DNA of 5,724 nucleotides from Oscillospiraceae bacterium. GTDB taxonomy: Bacteria > Bacillota > Clostridia > Oscillospirales > Acutalibacteraceae. Numbering within the stretch: position 1 is the first letter of the stretch; each line of letters opens with the position of its first letter. Where the stretch lies: the NCBI GenBank assembly GCA_902774165.1, contig CACYHJ010000183.1:1-5724 (forward strand), written 5' to 3'. Shown piece by piece: positions 1 to 4,818 of this stretch. Under the pieces are notes generated by a model. The model did no database searches, had not been told where the DNA came from, and worked only from the letters and a program-made list of their open reading frames with translations. A program made the translations under genes and the position numbers.

Positions 1-3
1 CGC

Positions 4-162
4 ATATCGACAGATTTTTGTCGAGATATCGCCTTGCGGCGATTCGATATGTTGACCTACGGTCAACTCGATATATGCCCGCAAGCGGGCATTCGATATG
101 TGTTTGCTACGCAAACACGAGTAAATACTGATTTATGCTCTCGCGCATAAATCAGTATTTAC
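4..162. repeat. Array of short hairpins with TCGATAT linkers
   Basis: Six consecutive inverted repeats sit end to end. Their arms are 7-12/19-24, 28-33/38-43 (ATCGCC, loop TTGC), 51-57/61-67 (GTTGACC, loop TAC), 75-82/85-92 (ATGCCCGC), 100-107/111-118 (GTGTTTGC, loop TAC) and 121-138/145-162. The first five stems are 6-8 bp, perfect, and unrelated in sequence. Hairpins two to five are separated by an identical 7-base linker, TCGATAT, at 44-50, 68-74 and 93-99; variants flank the first hairpin (ATATCGA at 4-10, TCGAGATAT at 21-29). Unit spacing is 21-25 bases. Conserved linkers with changing but always paired stems suggest selection on structure. No open frame with coding character uses this stretch. 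Whether the element acts as RNA or as DNA is unknown. Confidence 0.85.
121..162 (-). terminator. Long perfect hairpin enclosing the flippase stop codon
   Basis: Arms 121-138 (GTAAATACTGATTTATGC) and 145-162 are perfectly complementary over 18 bp, with a 6-base loop. The TAA stop of the flippase (161-159) lies inside the stem. No T tract follows on either strand, so it is not a classic intrinsic terminator; a 3'-end stabiliser, a processing site or a Rho-independent site of unusual form are all possible. It also forms the last and longest unit of the hairpin array. The structure is directly visible; its role is inferred. Confidence 0.55.
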
Positions 163-1424
163 CTCACAAACACATCAAAATCCTGCTTGTCGGTCACTTC
201 GTTCGTGCGCTCCTTCAGCCGTTTGCCGAGTTGGGTAATGCCGATCACATATACGATCAGATACTTCAGAAGGTTTACGATCAGGATGCCCACGGCGAGC
301 CCCCAGATCTGCCATTTCAGCGTCATTACGGGCACAATCGCGAGATACATCACCGCATAGAGCACGTTGACGTACATCTGATACTTCTCCGCCGCGAAGC
401 GCAGAACGACGACGAGAATGGTGCTGGAGATAAAATACAGCACCTGCCCGGCGTTGGCGATCAGAAAATAGGGTCTGCACGCCTCGTAAAGATCGGGATA
501 GAACAGTTTAATAAAAATGTGCGACACGACAAAGCAGCCCGCGGTGGCGACCACGCCCACGACGATCAGCGCAAGGGCGATCAGGTTGAAAAACTTCTTC
601 GTCAGCTTGCCGTCGAATTTCGAGAGATAACCGATCAGCACCGAGTTGAGCGAGGTGGTCAGCAGCGCGATCACCTTGCCGATCAGCGCGGCGTTATAAA
701 ACGTGGTGACCATGGAGCCGTCCTTGAAGAAAAGGCTCAGCAGCAGACGGTCGCCGTTCTGGATCAGGGTATCCGCCACGTAGGAGAGCGAGAGCAGCGA
801 CCCGCTTCTGAGATCGTCGCGGAAGTATTCGCTCGGGCGCAGAAGCCCGTCCTTATACAGTCTGCCGCGGATGGCGGTATAGGCGCTGGCGGCGATCTCG
901 CCGATGATCAGCGGCGCGAACCAGTTGCCTGTTTTGAAGAAGATCGGCATGCCGGCACAGTAGCCGAGGGTGATGCAGAGATAAAACACGAAATACCGCT
1001 TGAAATTCATATTCAGCTTGTATTCCGCGTCGCTGTAATAGCGCGTAACGGTGACGATCATCAGGATGATGATATAGATCAGTTCCGTCGTCGTATATTC
1101 GCTCAGGAAGACCTTGACTGTCAGGAACGCGGCGGGGACGCACAGCGCCCAGGCGATCAGCAGGAAGATATTATAATCCCCCTTCACGTCCCTTTTTTTT
1201 GCGCTCATGACCATGCGGGAATAGTTCAGCCCGATGCCGAAGCCGATGCCGACCACCGCGACCATGGACATAACCGTGATGGCGTCGCCGTATCGATCTT
1301 TTCCCAGCGTGCGGTTGAACGAGGGATAAATAAAAAGCTGGATCACCGCGTTCATCACGACGACGCCCGCGATGCTGAAGATCATATCCGACGCGATATG
1401 CGCGTATTTTTTTCTGTCTGCCAT
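159..1424 (-). CDS. Wzx-like polysaccharide flippase (MOP superfamily)
   Basis: A 421-residue integral membrane protein, the usual length for oligosaccharide flippases. Roughly twelve hydrophobic helices can be placed near residues 12-33, 47-70, 86-108, 112-127, 144-163, 168-186, 210-232, 240-265, 279-300, 318-340, 352-370 and 373-395, with a charged tail at 396-421. Typical Wzx-type features are the N-terminal amphipathic stretch before helix 1, the short FNRTLGKDRYG loop and paired helices. The family carries lipid-linked glycan units from the cytoplasmic to the outer face of the membrane. The start at 1424 is chosen because GGAGG lies 7 bases upstream; a frame continuing to 1583 only translates repeat DNA. 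It is the last gene of the leftward cluster after LicD and the cytidylyltransferase-kinase, so the cargo is probably a phospho-alcohol-decorated glycan (inference; TacF of pneumococcus is an analogue). A7 and A8 runs occur at codons 4-6 and about 75-77. Confidence 0.85.
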   Translation of the reverse strand: MADRKKYAHIASDMIFSIAGVVVMNAVIQLFIYPSFNRTLGKDRYGDAITVMSMVAVVGIGFGIGLNYSRMVMSAKKRDVKGDYNIFLLIAWALCVPAAFLTVKVFLSEYTTTELIYIIILMIVTVTRYYSDAEYKLNMNFKRYFVFYLCITLGYCAGMPIFFKTGNWFAPLIIGEIAASAYTAIRGRLYKDGLLRPSEYFRDDLRSGSLLSLSYVADTLIQNGDRLLLSLFFKDGSMVTTFYNAALIGKVIALLTTSLNSVLIGYLSKFDGKLTKKFFNLIALALIVVGVVATAGCFVVSHIFIKLFYPDLYEACRPYFLIANAGQVLYFISSTILVVVLRFAAEKYQMYVNVLYAVMYLAIVPVMTLKWQIWGLAVGILIVNLLKYLIVYVIGITQLGKRLKERTNEVTDKQDFDVFVR

Positions 1425-1431
1425 GAAGGCG

Positions 1432-1436
1432 CCTCC
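1432..1436 (-). promoter_or_regulatory. Ribosome binding site of the flippase
   Basis: GGAGG on the minus strand, 7 bases before the ATG at 1424-1422. It decides the start against a 53-residue N-terminal extension whose codons are made of the heptamer repeat and hairpin elements upstream. Confidence 0.85.
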
Positions 1437-1503
1437 GTTGCTGGTTGTTCGTTGCTGGTTGCTGGTTGCTGGTTGTTTGGTGCCGGGGGTTGGGTGCCGG
1501 GTA
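1437..1503. repeat. Heptamer tandem repeat, CTGGTTG family
   Basis: From 1441 the sequence falls into nine consecutive 7-base units without a phase slip. Four are exactly CTGGTTG (1441-1447, 1455-1461, 1462-1468, 1469-1475), and one is TTCGTTG (1448-1454). The rest drift to TTTGGTG, CCGGGGG, TTGGGTG and CCGGGTA. The tract abuts the flippase ribosome site. Because 7 is not a multiple of 3, it would give changing residues in any frame and is not coding. Heptamer short tandem repeats (STRR) are known from cyanobacteria; the resemblance here is in unit length, not in sequence. Confidence 0.85.
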
Positions 1504-1568
1504 TCCTGCCGTGAGCCCGACTGTCGTAATCTGATCGGGGTACGGGGGTGCGGATCGCCGGTGTTGCT

Positions 1569-1677
1569 GGTTGCCGGTGGCAACCTCTGACGAAGTCAGA
1601 AACATCGACCGAGGCTGGAGCCGAGACCGATCTCTACGGCTTTGCCGTAGAAGCACCGACCGAGCCGGCAGGCGAGA
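1569..1677. repeat. Modular hairpin-plus-arm repeats
   Basis: Three compact inverted repeats have three-base loops: 1569-1585 (GGTTGCC/GGCAACC), 1586-1600 (TCTGAC/GTCAGA, loop GAA) and 1633-1651 (TCTACGGC/GCCGTAGA, loop TTT). The second and third are each followed by a related 21-base arm beginning CGACCGAG, at 1606-1626 and 1657-1677. The arms match at 17 of 21 positions and lie 51 bases apart. Each unit is thus a hairpin of its own sequence plus a shared arm, the same logic as the array at the left edge but with a different linker. No function is known to me. Confidence 0.75.
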
Positions 1678-1696
1678 AGAGCCCCGTCCGAAATGA

Positions 1697-1723
1697 TTCA
1701 TTATCCGTTATTCATTATCCATT
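1697..1723. repeat. Heptamer tandem repeat, ATTCATT/ATCCGTT family
   Basis: Four consecutive 7-base units, ATTCATT, ATCCGTT, ATTCATT and ATCCATT, lie next to the long hairpin downstream of the cytidylyltransferase-kinase gene. The tract is AT-rich inside a GC-rich spacer. It is the second of three heptamer families in this window. Confidence 0.7.
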
Positions 1724-1770
1724 GGAGCAACCGACGGATTTCCGCCGGGCGGAAATCCTCGGTTACTCCA
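1723..1770 (-). terminator. Long hairpin spanning the kinase-fusion stop codon
   Basis: A core stem of 10 bp (GGATTTCCGC 1736-1745 with GCGGAAATCC 1749-1758, loop CGG) extends outward past one bulged base (1735) through AACCGA/TCGGTT to about TGGAG/CTCCA, for some 22 pairs including one G-T-type pair. The TAA stop (1765-1763) lies within the stem. The minus strand runs into the AT-rich heptamers rather than a T tract, so intrinsic termination is doubtful; protection or processing of the upstream mRNA is equally likely. Confidence 0.5.
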
Positions 1771-3367
1771 TCATATTCTGCTCGATCTGCCGGCGGATCA
1801 CGTTGATGAGCTTGAGGTTATACCGCGTCTGCTCGTCAGTGGGGTGCTCAAACGTGCAGTTATAGGTCACGTAGACCGTGTCGATATAAAGGAACAGAAG
1901 AAGGCTCTTGCGCCCCGCCCAGCGTGAGAAATACGAGAGCAGAAGATCCAGGCGTTCCCGCATGCCGAAGGAGCGGATATTGAGAATATCATTGCGGATA
2001 AACCGGACGAATTCCAGCTCTCTGGGCGCGCGAACGCCGATGGGGTCCACCGCCTCATACCGATCTTCGTCCAGAAGGATATTATAGGAATGCAGGTCGC
2101 CGTGGCAGAGATAAAGCGGCACGTCGGAGAAATACTGATCGTAAAGATCGATCGCATGCTCCAGATTCTCACCGATCTCTCTGCGGCAGAAGGGCGCCGC
2201 GTCCAGATCCGCCAGCTTCTGTTTCAGATCCGCATAATAATCCAGAAATCTCGCCGGATTTTCCAGCGCCTTGACGGGGCGGATCGTGCGGTCCACGTTG
2301 TCGAAAAACTCGGTCAGGCGGATATTGTCGTTGAAATCCGCGTATTTCGCCGGGGAAATGCGCTTGAGCAGCAGCGCGCCGGCCCGGTCGTCGGTATCGT
2401 ACAGCTCGCACATATACCCTTTGGAAAGCTCGCGGTAGGATTCCACCTCCGTCTGATATCTGCCCACAAATTCGGGAATAAATTTCACGACGCAGTCGCC
2501 GTATTTGTCGCTTTTCGTGAACAGGACGAGGCCGTAACGGGAGCTCTGAGACGGGATAAAAGACCCAAGACCCCATTTTTCGCTCAGGCGGTTATACTCC
2601 TCCGCCACGCGGTCGAGCCACGCCTCGGTCTCCTCGGGGCGCAGACGCAGAAGGAAATACCGAAGGCCCTCAGTGATAAAGCGCGTCTTATCGATAAACC
2701 GCGCGCTGGTGCCGAGATTTCTGGATTTGAGATAATCCATATAATATTCGGCGTACTGCAGCTCAAAATCATATGTAAGCTTCAGATTGTTTTTGAAATC
2801 GAAATTCAGGTATTTCTTCGTCTCCCGCGGAAGCTGCCACGCCAGCTCCTGACTGGGAAAATGGGTATCGAGCACAGAATAGATCTCGTCAAACAGGAAC
2901 CCTTCGGGAGACTGGGTCATATAATACTGCTCCCGGTCCAGCGGGTCGAAGTTGACGTTGCCCAGCGCGCCGGTGATCTTCTGCGCCGTGATGACCGCGT
3001 CGTATTCGCCCAGCTTGTCGAAGTAATCATCGATCAGCTCGGGATAAACAAAGGGCGCCACCGCGTCGAGAATCACGACCTTCGCGCAGTCGTAATGGGA
3101 TTTGATATAATCGAATCCGTTCTTGACCGAGTCGAGGCGTTCCTTGCCGTTGGGCGCGAAGTCCAGATCCGGATCGGAGAGCATCTCGGAATACTTCATG
3201 CACTGCTTATCGATGACGATCAGGATCTTGTCGGTCTTTTTCGACTTCTTGCAGGTCTCGATCACGTAATCGATCACGGGACGGCCTTTGAGCTTCGTAT
3301 ATTGTTTGGGGATCGGCGCGCCGAACCGTCTGCCGACGCCGCCGGACATGATCATGGCGATATTCAT
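1763..3367 (-). CDS. IspD/TarI-like cytidylyltransferase fused to APH/choline-kinase-like domain
   Basis: A 534-residue bifunctional protein. Residues 1-215 are an IspD/TarI-type cytidylyltransferase: the nucleotide loop MSGGVGRRFG (7-16), PKQ (20-22), the G..R..SV..G motif (74-84), TQSPEGF (151-157), and NLKLTYDFELQYAE (194-207) near the domain end. The usual HDAARP/HDAVRP motif reads LDAVAP (100-105), lacking His and Arg, so the acceptor may not be methylerythritol phosphate. Residues 250-520 are an aminoglycoside-phosphotransferase/choline-kinase fold: a candidate ATP lysine K295 in CVVKF, the catalytic loop HGDLHSYN (422-429), and the metal-binding D441 in DPIG. The likely role is to phosphorylate an alcohol and turn it into a CDP-alcohol in the cytoplasm, the jobs of LicA plus LicC or of a kinase plus TarI. 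The AGGAGA site 7 bases upstream fixes the start; a GTG frame from 3448 only translates repeats. It lies 77 bases after licD. Confidence 0.85.
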   Translation of the reverse strand: MNIAMIMSGGVGRRFGAPIPKQYTKLKGRPVIDYVIETCKKSKKTDKILIVIDKQCMKYSEMLSDPDLDFAPNGKERLDSVKNGFDYIKSHYDCAKVVILDAVAPFVYPELIDDYFDKLGEYDAVITAQKITGALGNVNFDPLDREQYYMTQSPEGFLFDEIYSVLDTHFPSQELAWQLPRETKKYLNFDFKNNLKLTYDFELQYAEYYMDYLKSRNLGTSARFIDKTRFITEGLRYFLLRLRPEETEAWLDRVAEEYNRLSEKWGLGSFIPSQSSRYGLVLFTKSDKYGDCVVKFIPEFVGRYQTEVESYRELSKGYMCELYDTDDRAGALLLKRISPAKYADFNDNIRLTEFFDNVDRTIRPVKALENPARFLDYYADLKQKLADLDAAPFCRREIGENLEHAIDLYDQYFSDVPLYLCHGDLHSYNILLDEDRYEAVDPIGVRAPRELEFVRFIRNDILNIRSFGMRERLDLLLSYFSRWAGRKSLLLFLYIDTVYVTYNCTFEHPTDEQTRYNLKLINVIRRQIEQNMME

Positions 3368-3374
3368 AAGATTC

Positions 3375-3380
3375 TCTCCT
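3375..3380 (-). promoter_or_regulatory. Ribosome binding site of the cytidylyltransferase-kinase
   Basis: AGGAGA on the minus strand, 7 bases before the ATG at 3367-3365. It supports starting at MNIAMIM, which is also where the family's N-terminal beta strand begins, rather than at an in-frame GTG 27 codons earlier inside the heptamer repeat. Confidence 0.85.
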
Positions 3381-3411
3381 TTTGTGAGATTGGGATGTGA
3401 CTTGCAAGGCG

Positions 3412-3446
3412 ATTCACTGTCCACTGTCCACTGTCCACTGCAATTC
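3412..3446. repeat. Heptamer tandem repeat, GTCCACT family
   Basis: Three exact GTCCACT units (3419-3425, 3426-3432, 3433-3439) are flanked in phase by ATTCACT (3412-3418) and GCAATTC (3440-3446). The tract starts right at the TGA stop of licD (3447-3445) and fills about half of the 77-base gap to the next gene. It is the third heptamer family here, unrelated in sequence to the other two. Confidence 0.85.
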
Positions 3447-4308
3447 ACCAGATCTCCACGCCCTCCAGTTTGAAGTGGTCGGGCTTCCGGTTTTTCTCCG
3501 GCGGCAGCTTCTGCCAGTCGCCGTAAAGAGATTCCAGCATGTTGAGATAATTGCGCGGCGCGTAAATCATATACTCCCGCACCGGCACGCGCACAAACTC
3601 GTCGAACCAGTCCTTCGGGAAGACGTTGTTTTTCTGCACCCAGAGCGGCACCGAGGGCTTGAAATAGGCGTTGCCCCTGCCGGTCTTGACGAAATTCACG
3701 GTTTTTTCGTACATTTTCGTCAGCACCCGCATGGGAATGTGCTTGCCGATCGTACGAAGGAACCCGACCTCCGCCTTCTGCAGCTCGGAATAACGGGTAG
3801 AGGGCGTCATGCCGTTTCTGTGGGCCATCGCCATGCCGTAGATCGTCTTCACGAGGAAGATCTGCGTGTTGACGACGATGCCCCTGCGGGTGTCGTGCAG
3901 GCAGTACAGCTCGATAAAGATCTTGTCCATCCGGCTGTCGCCCGCCATATTGGTCTTTCCGCCGTCGAGGCTGAAGGAATTGACGACCTTGCAGTTATTG
4001 TAGAAGATGCGCGGGATGAAATCGCAGAAATTCTCCCCGAATTCATCGTAATTCACAAAGGTAAAATCCTCGCCCAGCTCGGAGGGCAGCAGTCGGAGCA
4101 GCCGATAGAAATCCTCCCGCTTCACGTCGATGTCGATATCGTCGTCCCAGGGGATGAAATCCTTATGCCGGATCGCCCCCAGAAGCGTGCCGCCGCTCAG
4201 GGAGTATTTGATATCATATTTGGAACAGATCCGGTCCAGCTCCAGAAGGATCTTCAGCTCAACGTCCTGTATCTCGCGCAAGACCGACAGTTGTTCTTCC
4301 GATAACAT
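3445..4308 (-). CDS. LicD-family phosphotransferase
   Basis: A 287-residue protein of the LicD/FKRP nucleotidyltransferase-fold family. Characteristic features in order are an N-terminal helix (LREIQDVELKILLELDRIC, 10-28), the SGGTLLGAIRH segment (38-48), the metal-binding cluster IPWDDDIDI (52-60) with D55, D56, D57 and D59 as candidate ligands, FIEL (131-134), and the C-terminal YGDW..LPP signature (262-270). The family transfers a phospho-alcohol from a CDP carrier to a sugar: phosphocholine for bacterial LicD, ribitol-phosphate for animal FKTN/FKRP. No signal peptide is evident, so it acts in the cytoplasm or at the inner membrane face. The start at 4308 has GAGGG 7 bases upstream; the longer frame to 4380 would read through the promoter. 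It is the first gene of the leftward cluster, next to the fused cytidylyltransferase-kinase that could supply its donor. The exact donor is not determinable. Confidence 0.9.
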   Translation of the reverse strand: MLSEEQLSVLREIQDVELKILLELDRICSKYDIKYSLSGGTLLGAIRHKDFIPWDDDIDIDVKREDFYRLLRLLPSELGEDFTFVNYDEFGENFCDFIPRIFYNNCKVVNSFSLDGGKTNMAGDSRMDKIFIELYCLHDTRRGIVVNTQIFLVKTIYGMAMAHRNGMTPSTRYSELQKAEVGFLRTIGKHIPMRVLTKMYEKTVNFVKTGRGNAYFKPSVPLWVQKNNVFPKDWFDEFVRVPVREYMIYAPRNYLNMLESLYGDWQKLPPEKNRKPDHFKLEGVEIW

Positions 4309-4315
4309 AGCATAA

Positions 4316-4320
4316 CCCTC
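4316..4320 (-). promoter_or_regulatory. Ribosome binding site of the LicD gene
   Basis: GAGGG on the minus strand, 7 bases before the ATG at 4308-4306. A second ATG (4313-4311) lies between this site and the start but is out of frame. The site rules out the 24-residue upstream extension. Confidence 0.8.
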
Positions 4321-4351
4321 GCATTTTACAAGATTATATGTATTTACGATA

Positions 4352-4380
4352 ATTATAAACGATAAACCTGTCAATTGCAA
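4352..4380 (-). promoter_or_regulatory. Sigma-A-type promoter of the licD cluster
   Basis: On the minus strand TTGCAA (4380-4375) is followed after exactly 17 bases by a perfect TATAAT (4357-4352), inside a strongly A+T-rich block. Initiation would fall near 4345, giving a leader of about 37 bases. A perfect TTGACA (4374-4369) also occurs but is only 11 bases from that TATAAT; at 17 bases it would pair with the weaker TATCGT. A second TATAAT is at 4338-4333, with no good -35 box. Confidence 0.65.
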
Positions 4381-4442
4381 GTTATTTTCACAGATTCTTA
4401 ATCCGGACGCCGCGGCATATACATTTTGCGAGGTGAATCCGA

Positions 4443-4736
4443 ATGAATTGCAGTATTACGGAGCTTTGCGAAAAGGACGTGATCGAGATCGGCTGCGGAA
4501 AAATGCTCGGGCGGATCAGCGATATCGAATTTGACACAGAGACCGGGATGATCACGCGGATGGTCATCTTCGGCAGGCATAAAATGTTCGGCGTCGGGAA
4601 AAGCGACGAGGATCTCCGGTTTTCATGGAAAGACATCTCCGTGATCGGCGACGAGACCATCCTGATCTGCTGCGAAATCCCGCCGCAAAAGAAAAAGGAG
4701 CCGAAACCCGGAGGATGGAAGGGCTTGTTCGGCTAA
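4443..4736 (+). CDS. YlmC/YmxH-family PRC-barrel sporulation protein
   Basis: A 97-residue cytoplasmic protein with no signal peptide. Residues 5-76 match the PRC-barrel pattern of the YlmC/YmxH family: ITELCEKDVIEI, GKMLGRISDIEFD (19-31), ETGMITRMVIFG (33-44), the FSWKDI strand (60-65) and the IGDETILI end (68-75). Family members are short proteins common in endospore-forming Firmicutes, several linked to sporulation by expression or phylogenetic profile; the biochemical role is not established. Here a lysine/proline/glycine-rich tail (82-97, ending GLFG) extends beyond the barrel. GAGGTG at 4430-4435 is 7 bases before the ATG. The gene diverges from licD across 134 bases and appears functionally unrelated to it. 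Its own promoter was not convincingly identified. Confidence 0.85.
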   Translation: MNCSITELCEKDVIEIGCGKMLGRISDIEFDTETGMITRMVIFGRHKMFGVGKSDEDLRFSWKDISVIGDETILICCEIPPQKKKEPKPGGWKGLFG

Positions 4737-4747
4737 AGCGTATTTTT
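4699..4747 (+). terminator. Weak possible terminator after the PRC-barrel gene
   Basis: AGCCGAA (4699-4705) pairs with TTCGGCT (4728-4734) across a 22-base loop, and a T5 run follows at 4743-4747. The stem is partly coding, the loop is long and the T run is offset by several bases, so this is only a candidate. Confidence 0.25.
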
Positions 4748-4758
4748 AACAAAAACTC

Positions 4759-4787
4759 TTGAAATATACCTTCGCATATTGTAAAAT
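4759..4787 (+). promoter_or_regulatory. Sigma-A-type promoter of the alpha-mannosidase
   Basis: TTGAAA (4759-4764), a 17-base spacer and TAAAAT (4782-4787) give near-consensus spacing and sequence. The predicted start near 4794 leaves a leader of about 25 bases carrying GGAGG at 4807-4811. An inverted repeat, CATATT (4775-4780) and AATATG (4785-4790), overlaps the -10 box and could be an operator. Confidence 0.7.
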
Positions 4788-4818
4788 ATGATATATATTT
4801 CACTGCGGAGGTAGATTT

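Larger units (their letters stand above)
1425..1762. other. 338-base spacer made of repeats and hairpins, no gene
   Basis: This stretch separates the cytidylyltransferase-kinase from the flippase. I see no credible gene. In order from the left it holds the flippase ribosome site, the CTGGTTG heptamer tract, about 65 bases with no clear structure (1504-1568), three compact hairpins with two related arms (1569-1677), an AT-rich heptamer tract (1697-1723) and a long hairpin crossing the preceding stop codon (1723-1770). No convincing -35/-10 pair for the minus strand was found, so the flippase may rely on read-through from the LicD promoter. Confidence 0.7.

Noticed and set aside
1..162. CRISPR array
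   Set aside because: The constant part is only 7 bases and the variable parts are perfect palindromes; CRISPR spacers are not self-complementary and repeats are much longer.
135..1514. 459-codon rightward open frame
   Set aside because: It lies opposite the flippase, encodes an Asp/Arg/His/Gln-rich product with no recognisable domain, has no ribosome site, and begins inside the hairpin array. It is an antisense shadow.
1425..1583. 53-residue N-terminal extension of the flippase
   Set aside because: It translates heptamer repeats and hairpins, and GGAGG lies 7 bases before the internal ATG.
1763..3367. Housekeeping IspD of the methylerythritol phosphate pathway
   Set aside because: The fused kinase domain, the altered HDAARP motif and the LicD/flippase context all argue for CDP-alcohol synthesis for glycan decoration.
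2090..3400. 436-codon rightward open frame
   Set aside because: Antisense to the cytidylyltransferase-kinase, whose motifs are unmistakable. The product is Arg/Val/Ile-rich with no domain and no ribosome site.
3445..4308. Lic-type tetranucleotide phase-variation repeats
   Set aside because: No CAAT-like or other four-base tandem repeat occurs in or before the LicD gene; the only tandem repeats have seven-base units and lie between genes.
4416..4423. Sigma-E-like -10 box (TATACATT) before the YlmC/YmxH gene
   Set aside because: It resembles CATACANT but would place the start within the ribosome site, and I found no matching -35 element.
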